From contig NZ_CP053381.1 in NCBI RefSeq assembly GCF_017868775.1, positions 3,906,001 through 3,970,000 on the forward strand: DNA of 64,000 nt, written 5' to 3'. The stretch's first letter is position 1. Each line of letters opens with the position of its first letter. Shown here one piece after another: positions 34,261 to 46,220 of the stretch. The translations under genes and the position numbers were made by a program. This stretch comes from Billgrantia sulfidoxydans (GTDB taxonomy: Bacteria; Pseudomonadota; Gammaproteobacteria; Pseudomonadales; Halomonadaceae). The notes below the pieces were generated by a model that did not search any database, had not been told where the DNA came from, and worked only from the letters and a program-made list of their open reading frames with translations.

Positions 34261-34776
34261 GTGACCAAGCAACACTCTTTCGAACGCGAAGAACTGCTGG
34301 CGTGTAGCCGCGGCGAACTCTTCGGCCCCGGCAATGCCCAGCTGCCGGCACCCAACATGCTGATGCTCGACCGTATCACGCGCATCCATGAAGAGGGCGG
34401 CCAGTTCAACAAGGGCGAGCTGATCGCCGAACTGGATATCCAACCCGACCTGTGGTTCTTCGATTGCCACTTCCCCGGCGATCCGGTCATGCCCGGCTGC
34501 CTGGGGCTCGACGCCATGTGGCAGCTGGTGGGCTTCTACCTGGGCTGGCTCGGCCACCCCGGCCGTGGCCGTGCGCTGGGCTGTGGCGAGGTGAAGTTCA
34601 CCGGCCAGATCCTGCCCGAGGCCAACAAGGTCACCTATCACATCAACGTCAAGCGCATCATCACCCGACGCCTGATCCTCGGCATCGCCGATGGCACCGT
34701 CTCGGTCGATGGCCGCGACATCTACCAGGCCAACGACCTGCGGGTCGGCCTGTTCACCTCTACCGCGAATTTCTGA
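34261..34776 (+). CDS. fabA: 3-hydroxydecanoyl-ACP dehydratase/isomerase
   Basis: FabA introduces the cis double bond of unsaturated fatty acids at the C10 stage. GTG at 34261 gives 171 aa, against 172 in E. coli; the frame is open further upstream but without family similarity. The catalytic His70 lies in [11 protein letters not shown] and Asp84 in [10 protein letters not shown]. It is 14 bases before fabB, the standard fabAB pair. Confidence 0.96.
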   Translation: MTKQHSFEREELLACSRGELFGPGNAQLPAPNMLMLDRITRIHEEGGQFNKGELIAELDIQPDLWFFDCHFPGDPVMPGCLGLDAMWQLVGFYLGWLGHPGRGRALGCGEVKFTGQILPEANKVTYHINVKRIITRRLILGIADGTVSVDGRDIYQANDLRVGLFTSTANF

Positions 34777-34790
34777 AACAGGAGGCTCCC

Positions 34791-36008
34791 ATGCGACGAG
34801 TGGTAGTCACCGGCCTGGGCATCGTGTCCTGCTTGGGCAACGACGCACACACGGTCGTCGAAGCGCTCCGGAGCGGGCGCTCGGGTATTCGCTTCAAGGA
34901 GGAGTATGCCGAACGCGGCTTTCGCAGCCAGGTCGCCGGGGTCGTGGACATCGATCTCGACGCCCTGATCGACCGCAAGCTGCGCCGCTTCATGGGCGAC
35001 GCGGCGGCCTACGCCTATGTGAGCATGGCCCAGGCCATCGAGGATGCGGGCCTCAGCCCCGAGCAGGTGTCGAACGAACGCACCGGGCTGATAGCCGGCT
35101 CCGGCGGCGCCTCCAGCGCCAACCAGGTCGAGGCCGCCGACGTGATGCGCGAGAAGGGGCTGCGCCGGGTCGGCCCCTATCGGGTCACCCGTACCATGGG
35201 CAGCACCGTCTCGGCGTGCCTGGCCACGCCGTTCAAGATCAAGGGCGTCAACTACTCGATCTCTTCCGCCTGCGCCACCTCTGCCCACTGCATCGGTAAC
35301 GCCATGGAGCAGATCCAGATGGGCAAGCAGGACGTCGTCTTCGCCGGCGGCGGCGAGGAGGAGCATTGGACGCTGTCGTGCCTGTTCGACGCCATGGGCG
35401 CCCTGACGACGGAGTACAACGACACGCCAGAGAAGGCCTCGCGCCCCTATGACAAGGCCCGCGACGGCTTCGTCATCGCCGGCGGCGGCGGCATGCTGGT
35501 GCTCGAGGAGCTCGAGCACGCCAAGGCCCGCGGGGCCAGGATCTATGCCGAGCTGGTCGGCTACGGCGCCACCTCCGACGGCCATGACATGGTTGCCCCT
35601 TCCGGCGAAGGTGCGGTGCGCTGCATGCGCCAGGCCATGGCCACGGTCGACGGCGGGATCGACTACATCAACACCCACGGCACCTCGACGCCGGTAGGCG
35701 ATGTCGCCGAGCTCAAGGCGATCCGCGAGGTCTTCGGCGACACCACGCCACCGATGAGTTCGACCAAGTCGCTGACCGGCCACTCGCTGGGGGCTACCGG
35801 CGTGCAGGAGACGATCTACTCCCTGCTGATGATGGAGCACGGCTTCATCGCCGCCTCGGCCAACGTCGAGGAGCTCGACGACCAGGCCGCCGGCTTCGAT
35901 ATCGTCACGCGCATGCGCGATGGCGTCAGCGTCGATCGCGTGCTCTCCAACAGCTTCGGCTTCGGCGGCACCAATGCCTGCCTGGTGCTGCAGCGCTATC
36001 GCGACTAG
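34791..36008 (+). CDS. fabB: 3-oxoacyl-ACP synthase I
   Basis: KAS I elongates the cis-3-decenoyl-ACP made by FabA. At 405 aa it matches E. coli FabB. The active-site Cys161 is in [10 protein letters not shown], and the two catalytic His are in [11 protein letters not shown] and [12 protein letters not shown]. An AGGAGG site lies upstream of ATG 34791. It is followed by a 32-base perfect palindrome that acts as a terminator. Confidence 0.96.
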   Translation: MRRVVVTGLGIVSCLGNDAHTVVEALRSGRSGIRFKEEYAERGFRSQVAGVVDIDLDALIDRKLRRFMGDAAAYAYVSMAQAIEDAGLSPEQVSNERTGLIAGSGGASSANQVEAADVMREKGLRRVGPYRVTRTMGSTVSACLATPFKIKGVNYSISSACATSAHCIGNAMEQIQMGKQDVVFAGGGEEEHWTLSCLFDAMGALTTEYNDTPEKASRPYDKARDGFVIAGGGGMLVLEELEHAKARGARIYAELVGYGATSDGHDMVAPSGEGAVRCMRQAMATVDGGIDYINTHGTSTPVGDVAELKAIREVFGDTTPPMSSTKSLTGHSLGATGVQETIYSLLMMEHGFIAASANVEELDDQAAGFDIVTRMRDGVSVDRVLSNSFGFGGTNACLVLQRYRD

Positions 36009-36030
36009 CGACAACGCCGCCACTTCGAAA

Positions 36031-36062
36031 CGCAGAAGGCGCCCCGCGGGGCGCCTTCTGCG
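36031..36062. terminator. Perfect 32-base palindrome between fabB and the plsC-like gene
   Basis: Sixteen bases from 36031 are an exact inverted copy of the next sixteen, centred on CGCG. It lies between the converging fabB and acyltransferase genes and would fold identically on both strands, so it can end both transcripts, although the T tail is short. Confidence 0.65.
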
Positions 36063-36079
36063 TCTGGGTCGGTGCCACT

Positions 36080-36838
36080 CTAGCCGGTACTGGCGCCTAC
36101 CGCGGGCTTGGCCGCCTGTGGGCGCGGCACTTCGGAGATCTCGGCCAGGCGCGCCTCGATCCACGCCTCGACCTCCGCCAGCACCTCCTCCGGCGTGCGC
36201 CCCGCGGTCTCGATCGGCTCGCCGACCACCACGTTGAGCAGGCCAGGATTCTTCACCCAGTGGCGCCCCGGCCAGCGCTCGCCGGCGTTGTGTGCCACCG
36301 GCAGCACCGGCACCCCGGCACGACAGGCGATCACGGCACCACTCTTGTTGTAGCGGCGTCGCTGCCCCGGGTCGACCCGGGTGCCCTCGGGAAAGATCAG
36401 CACCGACAGCCCCTCCTGCAGCCGCACCACGCCCTGGGTCAGCACCTGCTTCATCGCTCGCGCCGGCTTGGAGCGATCCAGGGCAATGGGGTGCAGCAAC
36501 CGGAGTCCCCAGCCGAACACCGGAATGCGCAACAGCTCCTGCTTGAGCACCGTGCACACCGGCGGCTTGAGAATCTGCAGGAAGATGGTCTCCCACTCGC
36601 ACTGATGGTTGGCCAGGATCACGCAGGGGCCCTCGGGCAGGTGCTCCCTGCCGCGAACGCGGTAGGTCACGCCGCAGGTCCAGCGGAACCAGGCGGTGAG
36701 GAAGTGGTTGTAGAGATTGAGCAGGCGATAGCGTGCCGGCAGCGCCAGCAGCGGCGCAACCGGCAGCAGCAGCGCACCGAAGACGAACACGGCGAGGAAG
36801 TAGCCGACGTAGAACAGCAGGCTGCGCAACACGTTCAT
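36080..36838 (-). CDS. plsC: 1-acyl-sn-glycerol-3-phosphate acyltransferase (PlsC-like)
   Basis: A 252-aa inner-membrane acyltransferase of phospholipid synthesis, making phosphatidic acid from lysophosphatidic acid. A hydrophobic N-terminus (residues 5-35) precedes ANHQCEWETIF, which is the H-x4-D/E motif in its Glu form, and FPEGTRVDPGQ, the acceptor-binding motif. PVLPVAHNAG is the fourth block. It overlaps the upstream RmlD-like gene by four bases and is therefore translationally coupled. Its position next to fabAB fits lipid synthesis. It may be one of several PlsC paralogues. Confidence 0.88.
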   Translation of the reverse strand: MNVLRSLLFYVGYFLAVFVFGALLLPVAPLLALPARYRLLNLYNHFLTAWFRWTCGVTYRVRGREHLPEGPCVILANHQCEWETIFLQILKPPVCTVLKQELLRIPVFGWGLRLLHPIALDRSKPARAMKQVLTQGVVRLQEGLSVLIFPEGTRVDPGQRRRYNKSGAVIACRAGVPVLPVAHNAGERWPGRHWVKNPGLLNVVVGEPIETAGRTPEEVLAEVEAWIEARLAEISEVPRPQAAKPAVGASTG

Positions 36839-37728
36839 GAAGCCGAGCCGCCCTTTTCATCGCCCGGCGAGGCACGGCGCGCCTGGCACCACTCGTCGAG
36901 CAGGCGCCCCACCTCCAGCCGCCAGGGTTTCTGATGCACGCCGAAGGCCTCCAGCACACGCCGGCAGTTGAGCACCCGGCGCAGCGGCTGGTCGTGATGA
37001 TGCTTGAGCGCCTTGACCTCACCCAGCCCCACCTGCTCGCCCAGCCCCTCCAGGCGCGTCGAGAGCTGGGTGCGCACCATGGAGGTGAAGGTGTAGGCAC
37101 TGACGGGCTCCGTTCCCGCCAGGTGATAGGCGCCCCAGGCGTCGGAGCCGCAGTCGAGCTGGTGCAGCATGCCGACCAGGGCCATGGCCACGGCATCCGC
37201 CGAGGTCGGACAGAAGATCACGTCCTGGGCGGCGCGCACCTCTTCCCCGGTCACCAGGCTGTCGATCACGCCGCTGAGCCAGGCGTGCCCGCCCTCCAGC
37301 GCGAACAGCGGCCCCAGGCGCACAATCAGGTGCCGGGGATGGCTCTGGCGGATGCGATCGCCGATGGCGATCAGCCGCCTGAGGCTCTCGTCCCGCGGCG
37401 ACGGTATCACGTGTTCGTCGATGGGGGTTTCGAAGCCATCCTGGTAGAGCTGGTCGGAGACGCACCACACCAGCGGCGTGTCGGTCTCACGGCACGCCGC
37501 CAAGCAGGCGTCGACGCCCTCGCCGTGGGCAATCACGGCCGCAGGCTCGATCTCCATCGGCGCCGACAGCGGCGGGATGACCACGGCCGCTGGCGTTAGC
37601 TCGCGCAGCCGGGCGGCATCGATCTTCAGCCCCGGCTCGATGACCAGCTCGGTATCACTGCGGCGATGCACCAGCCTGGCCAGTGCCAGATTGAGGCAAT
37701 GGCCGGCATCTAGTACCAACAGCTTCAC
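36835..37728 (-). CDS. RmlD-like (sugar-nucleotide-binding) protein with degenerate motifs
   Basis: A 297-aa protein with the overall pattern of RmlD/SDR-type dTDP-4-dehydrorhamnose reductases: CVSDQLYQDG replaces the usual STDYVFDG, and RHLIVRLGPLFA and GAYHLAGTEPVSAYTF match the C-terminal half. The Rossmann glycine motif is absent at the start (MKLLVLDAGHCLNLAL) and the catalytic YxxxK is not visible. It therefore may not be an active reductase. It is coupled by a four-base overlap to the plsC-like gene and starts 33 bases after ssb. Confidence 0.65.
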   Translation of the reverse strand: MKLLVLDAGHCLNLALARLVHRRSDTELVIEPGLKIDAARLRELTPAAVVIPPLSAPMEIEPAAVIAHGEGVDACLAACRETDTPLVWCVSDQLYQDGFETPIDEHVIPSPRDESLRRLIAIGDRIRQSHPRHLIVRLGPLFALEGGHAWLSGVIDSLVTGEEVRAAQDVIFCPTSADAVAMALVGMLHQLDCGSDAWGAYHLAGTEPVSAYTFTSMVRTQLSTRLEGLGEQVGLGEVKALKHHHDQPLRRVLNCRRVLEAFGVHQKPWRLEVGRLLDEWCQARRASPGDEKGGSAS

Positions 37729-37761
37729 ACAATAGTCTCCGGCAGCCTCGGTCGGGTGGCG

Positions 37762-38388
37762 TCAGAACGGAATTTCGTCGTCGAAATCGTCGAAGCTACC
37801 CGGGTCGGGTGCACCGTAGTTGTTCTGCTTCTGCCCGCCCTGCTGGGGCTGTCCGCCCGGCGCCGGGCGCTGCTGAGGCTGGCCGCCATAGCCGCCGCCA
37901 CCCTGCTGGGAGGCGTTGCCGTAGCCACCACCACCTTGCGGCGGAGCGCCGTAGCCGCCCTGCTGCGGCACGGGGGCGCCTTGCGGTGCGCCGTAGCCTC
38001 CACCCTGCTGCTGCGGCATGCCCGCCCCGGCCTGGCCACCGAAGTCGCCGCTACGCGAATCGAGCATCTGCATGTCATTGCAGACGATCTCGGTGGTGTA
38101 GCGATCCTGACCGTCCTGCCCCTGCCACTTGCGCGTCTGCAGGCGCCCTTCGAGGTAGACCCGAGACCCTTTCTTCAAATACTGCTGGGCGATCTCGGCC
38201 AGGCGGTTGAACAGTACCACCGAGTGCCACTCGGTGCGCTCCTGACGCTGGCCGCTCTGCTTGTCGGTCCAGGTGTCGGTGGTTGCCACGCGCAGGTTGG
38301 CGACGGGGCTGCCGGATGGCATGAAGCGGACCTCGGGGTCCTGCCCCAGGTTACCGATGAGAATGACCTTGTTGACGCCACGGGCCAT
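37762..38388 (-). CDS. ssb: Single-stranded DNA-binding protein
   Basis: A 208-aa SSB. Residues 1-112 are the OB fold ([45 protein letters not shown]). A Gly/Gln-rich linker with irregular repeats of the QQGGGYGAP kind follows, then the conserved acidic tip DDFDDEIPF that recruits partner proteins. It lies 71 bases after the MFS gene. The ssb-uvrA neighbourhood is conserved in gammaproteobacteria. Confidence 0.96.
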   Translation of the reverse strand: MARGVNKVILIGNLGQDPEVRFMPSGSPVANLRVATTDTWTDKQSGQRQERTEWHSVVLFNRLAEIAQQYLKKGSRVYLEGRLQTRKWQGQDGQDRYTTEIVCNDMQMLDSRSGDFGGQAGAGMPQQQGGGYGAPQGAPVPQQGGYGAPPQGGGGYGNASQQGGGGYGGQPQQRPAPGGQPQQGGQKQNNYGAPDPGSFDDFDDEIPF

Positions 38389-38459
38389 GCTGGACTCCCT
38401 CTATAGTGAACAGGTGCATTGTAATGGTTCGGCCTTGCGGCCCGATGCCTGCGGACAGG

Positions 38460-39845
38460 CTAACCGCCGTGGCGGTTTGAGCGGATCAGGCGCGCCAGGG
38501 CATCCTCGTCGAGGCGGCGCCGGTCCACCTTAAGATACGCGACTCGCTCCTCCGGCACGACCAGAACGTCCTCGACCCCGGCCACGTCGGCAAAGCTCGC
38601 CATCAGCGTATCGAGCGTATCCTCCTGGTGCCCACCGTCCAGCGCCACCACCTCGCTCGACAGATGCGGCGGGGCCGGCATGCCCAGCATCAGCAACCAC
38701 CAGAGACCGGCCAGCACGGCGCTGCCGACGAACACCGCCGGCAGCCCCCACTGCTCGGCCAGAAAGCCCCCCAGCACGCCGCCGAGGAAGGCGCCGAGGA
38801 ACTGGCTGGTGGAGTAGACCCCCATGGCCGTGCCCTTGGCCCCGGCCGGTGCCAGCTTGCTGAGCATCGACGGCAGCATCGCTTCGAGCAGATTGAACGC
38901 GGTGAAGAACAGCAGCAACCAGGCGAACAGCGCCCAGCCACCAGCAAAGCCGGCCAGGCCGGCCAGGCTGACGGCAATCGCGGCGATCGCCGCCAGGCTC
39001 ACGCCCTTCATGCGCTGGCGCTTTTCGGCCACCACCACCAGCGGCACCATGGCGACGAAGGCCAGCGTCATGATGCCAAGATAGGTCAGTCCGTGTCGCT
39101 CCACTGCGATGCCCGCCTCGACCAGGCGGAACGGTACGGCAATGAAGATCGCCATCAACAGCAAGTGCAGGACGAAGATCGACAGGTCGAGCCGCCACAG
39201 ATCCGCCCGCGCCAGGGTCGCCGCCAACTGCCGTCGGTCGATGCCCACGTCGCGATGCCGCAGACGCCGCGGTGCCGGCGGTACCAGCTTCCACAGCACG
39301 ACCAGGCCCAGCGCGGCCAGGCCGGCGGTGAACCAGAACACACCCGCCAGGCCGGACGCCGCGGCCAGCCACGGCCCCAGCACCATGGCCACGGCAAACG
39401 CCACGCCGATGGAGAGCCCGATGGTCGCCATGGCAGCGGTGCGCACCTGCTCGCGGGTCTGGTCGGCGAGCAGCGCCATGATCGCCGCGGCCACCGCCCC
39501 GCTGCCCTGCAGGCAGCGTCCGGCGATCACCCCGCCGATGCTGTCGGCGGACGCCGCCACCACGCTACCCAGGAGGAACAGCAGCAAGCCGCCGGCGATT
39601 ACCGGCTTGCGCCCCAGGCGATCGGAGAGCAGGCCGAAGGGGATCTGCAGGATCGCCTGGGTCAGGCCATAGACGCCCAGCGCCAGCCCTACCAGCAGCG
39701 GCGTGGCGCCGTCCAGCGCGTCGGCATAAAGCGCCAGCACCGGCAGCACCATGAACAGCCCCAGCATGCGTGTGGCATACAGACCGGCCAGGCCGGTGAT
39801 GGCACGCCGTTCGGAGGCTAGCAGCAGTCCAGAGAGCTTGCGCAT
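38460..39845 (-). CDS. MFS transporter with a C-terminal soluble domain
   Basis: A 461-aa major facilitator protein with about twelve membrane segments. LLSDRLGRKPVIAGGL carries the loop 2-3 motif DRxGRK/R. GRCLQGSGAVAAAIMALLAD is the family's segment 4 region. After residue 390 comes a soluble tail of about 65 residues (HQEDTLDTLMASFADVAGVEDVLVVPEERVAYLKVDRR) with the beta-alpha-beta look of a heavy-metal-associated domain, but without its CxxC. Similar transporters with such tails are encoded between uvrA and ssb in Pseudomonas. The substrate is unknown; metabolite or drug export is possible. Confidence 0.85.
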   Translation of the reverse strand: MRKLSGLLLASERRAITGLAGLYATRMLGLFMVLPVLALYADALDGATPLLVGLALGVYGLTQAILQIPFGLLSDRLGRKPVIAGGLLLFLLGSVVAASADSIGGVIAGRCLQGSGAVAAAIMALLADQTREQVRTAAMATIGLSIGVAFAVAMVLGPWLAAASGLAGVFWFTAGLAALGLVVLWKLVPPAPRRLRHRDVGIDRRQLAATLARADLWRLDLSIFVLHLLLMAIFIAVPFRLVEAGIAVERHGLTYLGIMTLAFVAMVPLVVVAEKRQRMKGVSLAAIAAIAVSLAGLAGFAGGWALFAWLLLFFTAFNLLEAMLPSMLSKLAPAGAKGTAMGVYSTSQFLGAFLGGVLGGFLAEQWGLPAVFVGSAVLAGLWWLLMLGMPAPPHLSSEVVALDGGHQEDTLDTLMASFADVAGVEDVLVVPEERVAYLKVDRRRLDEDALARLIRSNRHGG

Positions 39846-39948
39846 AGGGGCGATGACGATTCCATGGTGGGTGGGCCGGGCCCTCGAGGTGGACCGACTA
39901 TTCTAACGATTCCGGCCCCCACAGGAAACGCCCCTACCTACTGGCGCT

Positions 39949-39978
39949 TTGGCGCGCGCTCGACCGCACGCGTATAAT
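39949..39978 (+). promoter_or_regulatory. Candidate uvrA promoter
   Basis: TTGGCG (39949-39954) and a perfect TATAAT (39973-39978) with an 18-base spacer, 31 bases before the uvrA ATG. I see no convincing LexA box (CTGT-N8-ACAG) here. Confidence 0.55.
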
Positions 39979-40008
39979 CGAGGTTTTGCCGAGCGCCATG
40001 AGGTGGGA

Positions 40009-42870
<2,862 letters not shown>

Positions 42871-42925
42871 CTCCTAGTATGACGGCCAGCGGCATCGGAC
42901 AAGCCGCGACTACCGAGCCAGCCAC

Positions 42926-42959
42926 AAAAAACCCGGCTTCGCGAGAAGCCGGGTTTTTC
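42926..42959. terminator. Bidirectional terminator between uvrA and rplQ
   Basis: A perfect 14-bp inverted repeat (AAAAACCCGGCTTC at 42927-42940 and GAAGCCGGGTTTTT at 42945-42958, loop GCGA) with A and T runs on both sides. It ends uvrA on the plus strand and the alpha operon on the minus strand. Confidence 0.9.
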
Positions 42960-43000
42960 GTGTTGCTACAGCGATGCCGGGCCGGGCCCGCTGCCGGGGA

Positions 43001-43396
43001 TCACTCCTCGGCGGCGGCTTCCTCGACCTCTCCGACGACCGGACGGTCGACGAGCTCGACGAAGGCCATGGGGGCGTTGTCGCCGGTGCGGAAGCCGCAC
43101 TTGAGGATACGGACGTAACCGCCCGGACGCTCGGCGTAACGCGGACCCAGCTCGTTGAAGAGCTTGCCGACCGCTTCCTTGGAGCGGGTGCGGCTGAAGG
43201 CCAGACGACGGTTGGCAACGCTGTCCTGCTTGGCCAGGGTGATCAGCGGCTCGATGACGCGACGCAGCTCCTTGGCCTTGGGCAGGGTTGTCTTGATCAC
43301 TTCGTGCTCGATCAGCGACACGCTCATGTTCTTGAACATGGCCTGGCGATGCGAGCTGGTACGATTCAGGTGACGACCACTCTTACGATGACGCAT
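43001..43396 (-). CDS. rplQ: 50S ribosomal protein L17
   Basis: A 131-aa L17 ([24 protein letters not shown]). It sits at the polypeptide exit side of the large subunit. It is the last gene of the alpha operon, 39 bases after rpoA, and ends at the bidirectional terminator. The C-terminus has a short acidic EEAAAEE tail. Confidence 0.97.
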   Translation of the reverse strand: MRHRKSGRHLNRTSSHRQAMFKNMSVSLIEHEVIKTTLPKAKELRRVIEPLITLAKQDSVANRRLAFSRTRSKEAVGKLFNELGPRYAERPGGYVRILKCGFRTGDNAPMAFVELVDRPVVGEVEEAAAEE

Positions 43397-43435
43397 GGTT
43401 GTGATTCCTTACCAAACTGGGACTCGAGTCGACGC

Positions 43436-44434
43436 TCACGCGGAGGCCTTGTCGTCCTTCAGGCTCGCCGGCGGCCAGTTCTCCAGCCGCATGCCGAGGG
43501 AAAGACCGCGTGCAGCCAACACGTCCTTGATTTCGTTCAACGACTTCTTGCCGAGGTTCGGCGTCTTCAACAGCTCCACCTCGGTGCGCTGGATCAGATC
43601 GCCGATGTAGTAGATGTTCTCGGCCTTGAGGCAGTTGGCACTGCGGACGGTCAACTCGAGATCGTCTACGGGACGCAGCAGGATCGGATCGACGTGATCC
43701 TCCTCCTCCACGACCTCCTGCTCCTTGTCGGCTTCCAGGTCGACGAACGCAGCCAGCTGCTCCTGCAGGATGGTCGCGCTGCGACGGATCGCCTCTTCCG
43801 GATCCAGGGTGCCGTCGGTCTCCAGGTCGATGATCAGCTTGTCGAGGTCGGTACGCTGCTCGACACGCGCGGCATCGACGGCATACGAGACGCGGCGCAC
43901 GGGGCTGAAGGTGGCATCCAGCTGCAGCCGACCGATGGCACGCGACTCGTCGTCGGCGCCCACACGGGCATCCGCCGGCTCGTAGCCACGGCCGCGAGCG
44001 ACCTTGAGCTGCATCTTGAGCTCGGCGCCCTCGTTGACGTGGGCAATGACGTGATCCGGATTGACGATCTCGACGTCGTGATCGAGGACGATGTCGCCCG
44101 CGGTCACCACGGCCGGGCCCTGCTTGTTCAGCGAGAGCACCGCCTCGTCGCGACTGTGCATGCGGATGGCCACGTCCTTGAGGTTCAGGAGAATCTCGAT
44201 GACGTCTTCCTGAACACCCTCGATCGCGCTGTACTCATGCTCGACACCCGTGATCTCGACTTCCACCACGGCACAGCCGGGCATGGACGAGAGCAGAATG
44301 CGACGCAGCGCATTGCCCAGGGTATGGCCAAAGCCACGCTCGAACGGCTCGAGCACGATCTTCGCGTGATGCGCGCTGATCTCTTCGACCTTGATATCGC
44401 GCGGACGGAGAAACTCTGTCACTGAACGCTGCAT
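43436..44434 (-). CDS. rpoA: RNA polymerase alpha subunit
   Basis: A 332-aa alpha subunit. The N-terminal dimerisation domain ([23 protein letters not shown] near residue 35) nucleates polymerase assembly. The C-terminal domain ([42 protein letters not shown]) binds UP elements and activators. It sits between rpsD and rplQ, the standard alpha operon order. Confidence 0.98.
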   Translation of the reverse strand: MQRSVTEFLRPRDIKVEEISAHHAKIVLEPFERGFGHTLGNALRRILLSSMPGCAVVEVEITGVEHEYSAIEGVQEDVIEILLNLKDVAIRMHSRDEAVLSLNKQGPAVVTAGDIVLDHDVEIVNPDHVIAHVNEGAELKMQLKVARGRGYEPADARVGADDESRAIGRLQLDATFSPVRRVSYAVDAARVEQRTDLDKLIIDLETDGTLDPEEAIRRSATILQEQLAAFVDLEADKEQEVVEEEDHVDPILLRPVDDLELTVRSANCLKAENIYYIGDLIQRTEVELLKTPNLGKKSLNEIKDVLAARGLSLGMRLENWPPASLKDDKASA

Positions 44435-44516
44435 AACTACACCTTTGAGGCTGCCTAACGGTTACTCGGTACTCGTTGCCGGCCCCCAGGGGCCGGCACG
44501 ACGCGATCAGCGACGC

Positions 44517-45137
44517 TTACTTCGAGTACAGCTCGACGATCAGGTTTTCGTTGATGTCGGCCGACAGGTCGCCGCGTTCCGGGATAGCCTTGAAGGTGCC
44601 TTCCATCTTCTTCGCGTCCACCTCGATCCAGGCGACGTCGCCACGGTTGGCAGCGATGGAAAGCGCACTCTGGATGCGCGCCTGGTTCTTCGCCTTCTCG
44701 CGAACGGAAACCACGTCGCCGGGCTTGACCTGATAGGAAGCCACGTTGACGGTACGGCCATTGACCGCAATCGCCTTGTGGCTCACCAGCTGGCGCGCCT
44801 CGGAACGAGTGGAACCGAAGCCCATGCGGTAGACGACGTTGTCCAGTCGGGATTCGAGCAGCTGCAGCAGGACTTCGCCGGTGGCGCCGGAGCGACGGGC
44901 GGCCTCCTTGTAGTAGCTGCGGAACTGCTTCTCGAGCACGCCGTAGATACGACGCACTTTCTGCTTCTCGCGAAGCTGCAAGCCGTAGTCGGAAAGACGC
45001 TGACGGCGCTGGCCGTGCACACCCGGAATCTGCTCGGATTTGCACTTCTTCTCGAAGGGAGTCACACCGCTCTTGAGGAAGAGGTCGGTGCCTTCACGAC
45101 GAGACAGTTTGCACTTCGGTCCAATATAACGAGCCAT
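44517..45137 (-). CDS. rpsD: 30S ribosomal protein S4
   Basis: A 206-aa primary 16S rRNA-binding protein with an S4 RNA-binding domain ([27 protein letters not shown]). In E. coli S4 represses its own operon by binding the alpha leader; a hairpin upstream of rpsM (45990-46026) is a possible counterpart. Confidence 0.98.
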   Translation of the reverse strand: MARYIGPKCKLSRREGTDLFLKSGVTPFEKKCKSEQIPGVHGQRRQRLSDYGLQLREKQKVRRIYGVLEKQFRSYYKEAARRSGATGEVLLQLLESRLDNVVYRMGFGSTRSEARQLVSHKAIAVNGRTVNVASYQVKPGDVVSVREKAKNQARIQSALSIAANRGDVAWIEVDAKKMEGTFKAIPERGDLSADINENLIVELYSK

Positions 45138-45149
45138 GAATCTGTCTCC

Positions 45150-45536
45150 TTAAACGCGGCGTTTCTTCGGCGGACGGCAGCCATTGTGGGGAATGGGCGT
45201 CGCGTCAGTGATGCTCTGCACGCGGAAGCCGGCGGCGCTCAGCGCGCGCACGGCGGATTCACGGCCAGGACCGGGGCCCTTGACCAGCACGTCGACGTTT
45301 TTCACACCATACTCGGCTGCAGCGGTCGCTGCACGCTCGCTTGCCACTTGAGCAGCGAACGGGGTGCTCTTGCGAGAACCACGAAAACCCGAACCACCGG
45401 CAGTTGCCCAGGAAAGGGCGTTGCCCTGGCGGTCTGTGATCGTCACGATCGTGTTGTTAAAAGAGGCGTGGATGTGCGCAACGGCGTCCACTACCTGCTT
45501 TTTAACCTTTTTACGGTTGCTACGCGGGTTAGCCAT
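45150..45536 (-). CDS. rpsK: 30S ribosomal protein S11
   Basis: A 128-aa S11 ([41 protein letters not shown]-terminal [11 protein letters not shown]). Located on the platform of the small subunit. It is 39 bases after rpsM and 12 before rpsD. Confidence 0.98.
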   Translation of the reverse strand: MANPRSNRKKVKKQVVDAVAHIHASFNNTIVTITDRQGNALSWATAGGSGFRGSRKSTPFAAQVASERAATAAAEYGVKNVDVLVKGPGPGRESAVRALSAAGFRVQSITDATPIPHNGCRPPKKRRV

Positions 45537-45575
45537 GTTGATGTCAATTCCTGTCTTTACGCCAGAACGTGCGTG

Positions 45576-45932
45576 TTACTTGCGGATCGGCTTACGCGGG
45601 CCCTTGCGGGTACGCGCGTTAGTCTTGGTCCGCTGACCACGCAGCGGAAGACTACGACGATGACGCAGACCACGATAGCAACCCAGGTCCATGAGACGCT
45701 TGATGTTCAGCGTCACATCACGACGAAGGTCACCCTCCACGGTATACTTGCCGACCTCGGCACGCAGGGCATCGACCTCTTCAGAGGAGAGCTCCTGGAT
45801 CTTGGTGGTCGGCGCGATGCCGGTTGCGACGCAGATCTCCTGCGCACGCGTGCGGCCAATCCCGAAGATATAGGTCAGCGAGATCGCCGCATGCTTGTTG
45901 TCCGGGATATTGACGCCTGCAATACGGGCCAT
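45576..45932 (-). CDS. rpsM: 30S ribosomal protein S13
   Basis: A 118-aa S13 ([45 protein letters not shown] tail that contacts P-site tRNA). First gene of the alpha operon. The gap to rpmJ (122 bases) contains a strong hairpin. Confidence 0.98.
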   Translation of the reverse strand: MARIAGVNIPDNKHAAISLTYIFGIGRTRAQEICVATGIAPTTKIQELSSEEVDALRAEVGKYTVEGDLRRDVTLNIKRLMDLGCYRGLRHRRSLPLRGQRTKTNARTRKGPRKPIRK

Positions 45933-45989
45933 CAGCTTTCTCCGAAATTTGAGCGGCTTGCTCGATTAGTCACTACAAAAGGCGCAACA

Positions 45990-46026
45990 GCATACCCCTT
46001 TACCCAGCTTTGGGCAAGGGGTATGC
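45990..46026 (-). promoter_or_regulatory. Strong hairpin between rpmJ and rpsM (possible alpha-operon control site)
   Basis: GCATACCCCTT (45990-46000) pairs with AAGGGGTATGC (46016-46026), and CCCA with TGGG continues the stem inward to a four-base loop, with one small mismatch. It lies about 58 bases upstream of rpsM. It could act as a transcription attenuator or as the S4-responsive leader known from E. coli, but the primary sequence does not match that leader in any way I can see. Confidence 0.5.
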
Positions 46027-46054
46027 CGGCACCGCTTTTCCACAAACGCCAGAA

Positions 46055-46168
46055 TCAACCCTGGCGCTGCTTGTGCCGCGGCTCGGTGCAGATGACGCGG
46101 ACCGCGCCATTGCGCCGAATGATCTTGCAGTTGCGGCACATCTTCTTGACGGAAGCTCGAACTTTCAT
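46055..46168 (-). CDS. rpmJ: 50S ribosomal protein L36
   Basis: A 37-aa L36 of the zinc-binding (C+) type: MCRNC near residue 10, then a Cys ([10 protein letters not shown]) and a His as the third and fourth ligands. Translation begins at ATG 46168 after GAAGGA. It lies between secY and rpsM, its usual site. Confidence 0.95.
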   Translation of the reverse strand: MKVRASVKKMCRNCKIIRRNGAVRVICTEPRHKQRQG

Positions 46169-46220
46169 CGTTCCTTCTCCAAAATCGGCACGCGGCGCGC
46201 CAGATCACCGGCGGCGCGGC

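Noticed and set aside
34722..37196. A long minus-strand frame spanning fabB, the plsC-like gene and the RmlD-like gene
   Set aside because: It reads through a palindromic terminator and has no family similarity; the genes in other frames are complete.
37762..38388. Repetitive Gly/Gln tract in ssb as a tandem repeat or disorder-driven novelty
   Set aside because: It is the usual variable linker of SSB before a conserved acidic tip.
39901..40008. LexA (SOS) box in front of uvrA
   Set aside because: Searching by eye for CTGT-N8-ACAG gave no convincing match, only a CTGG fragment.
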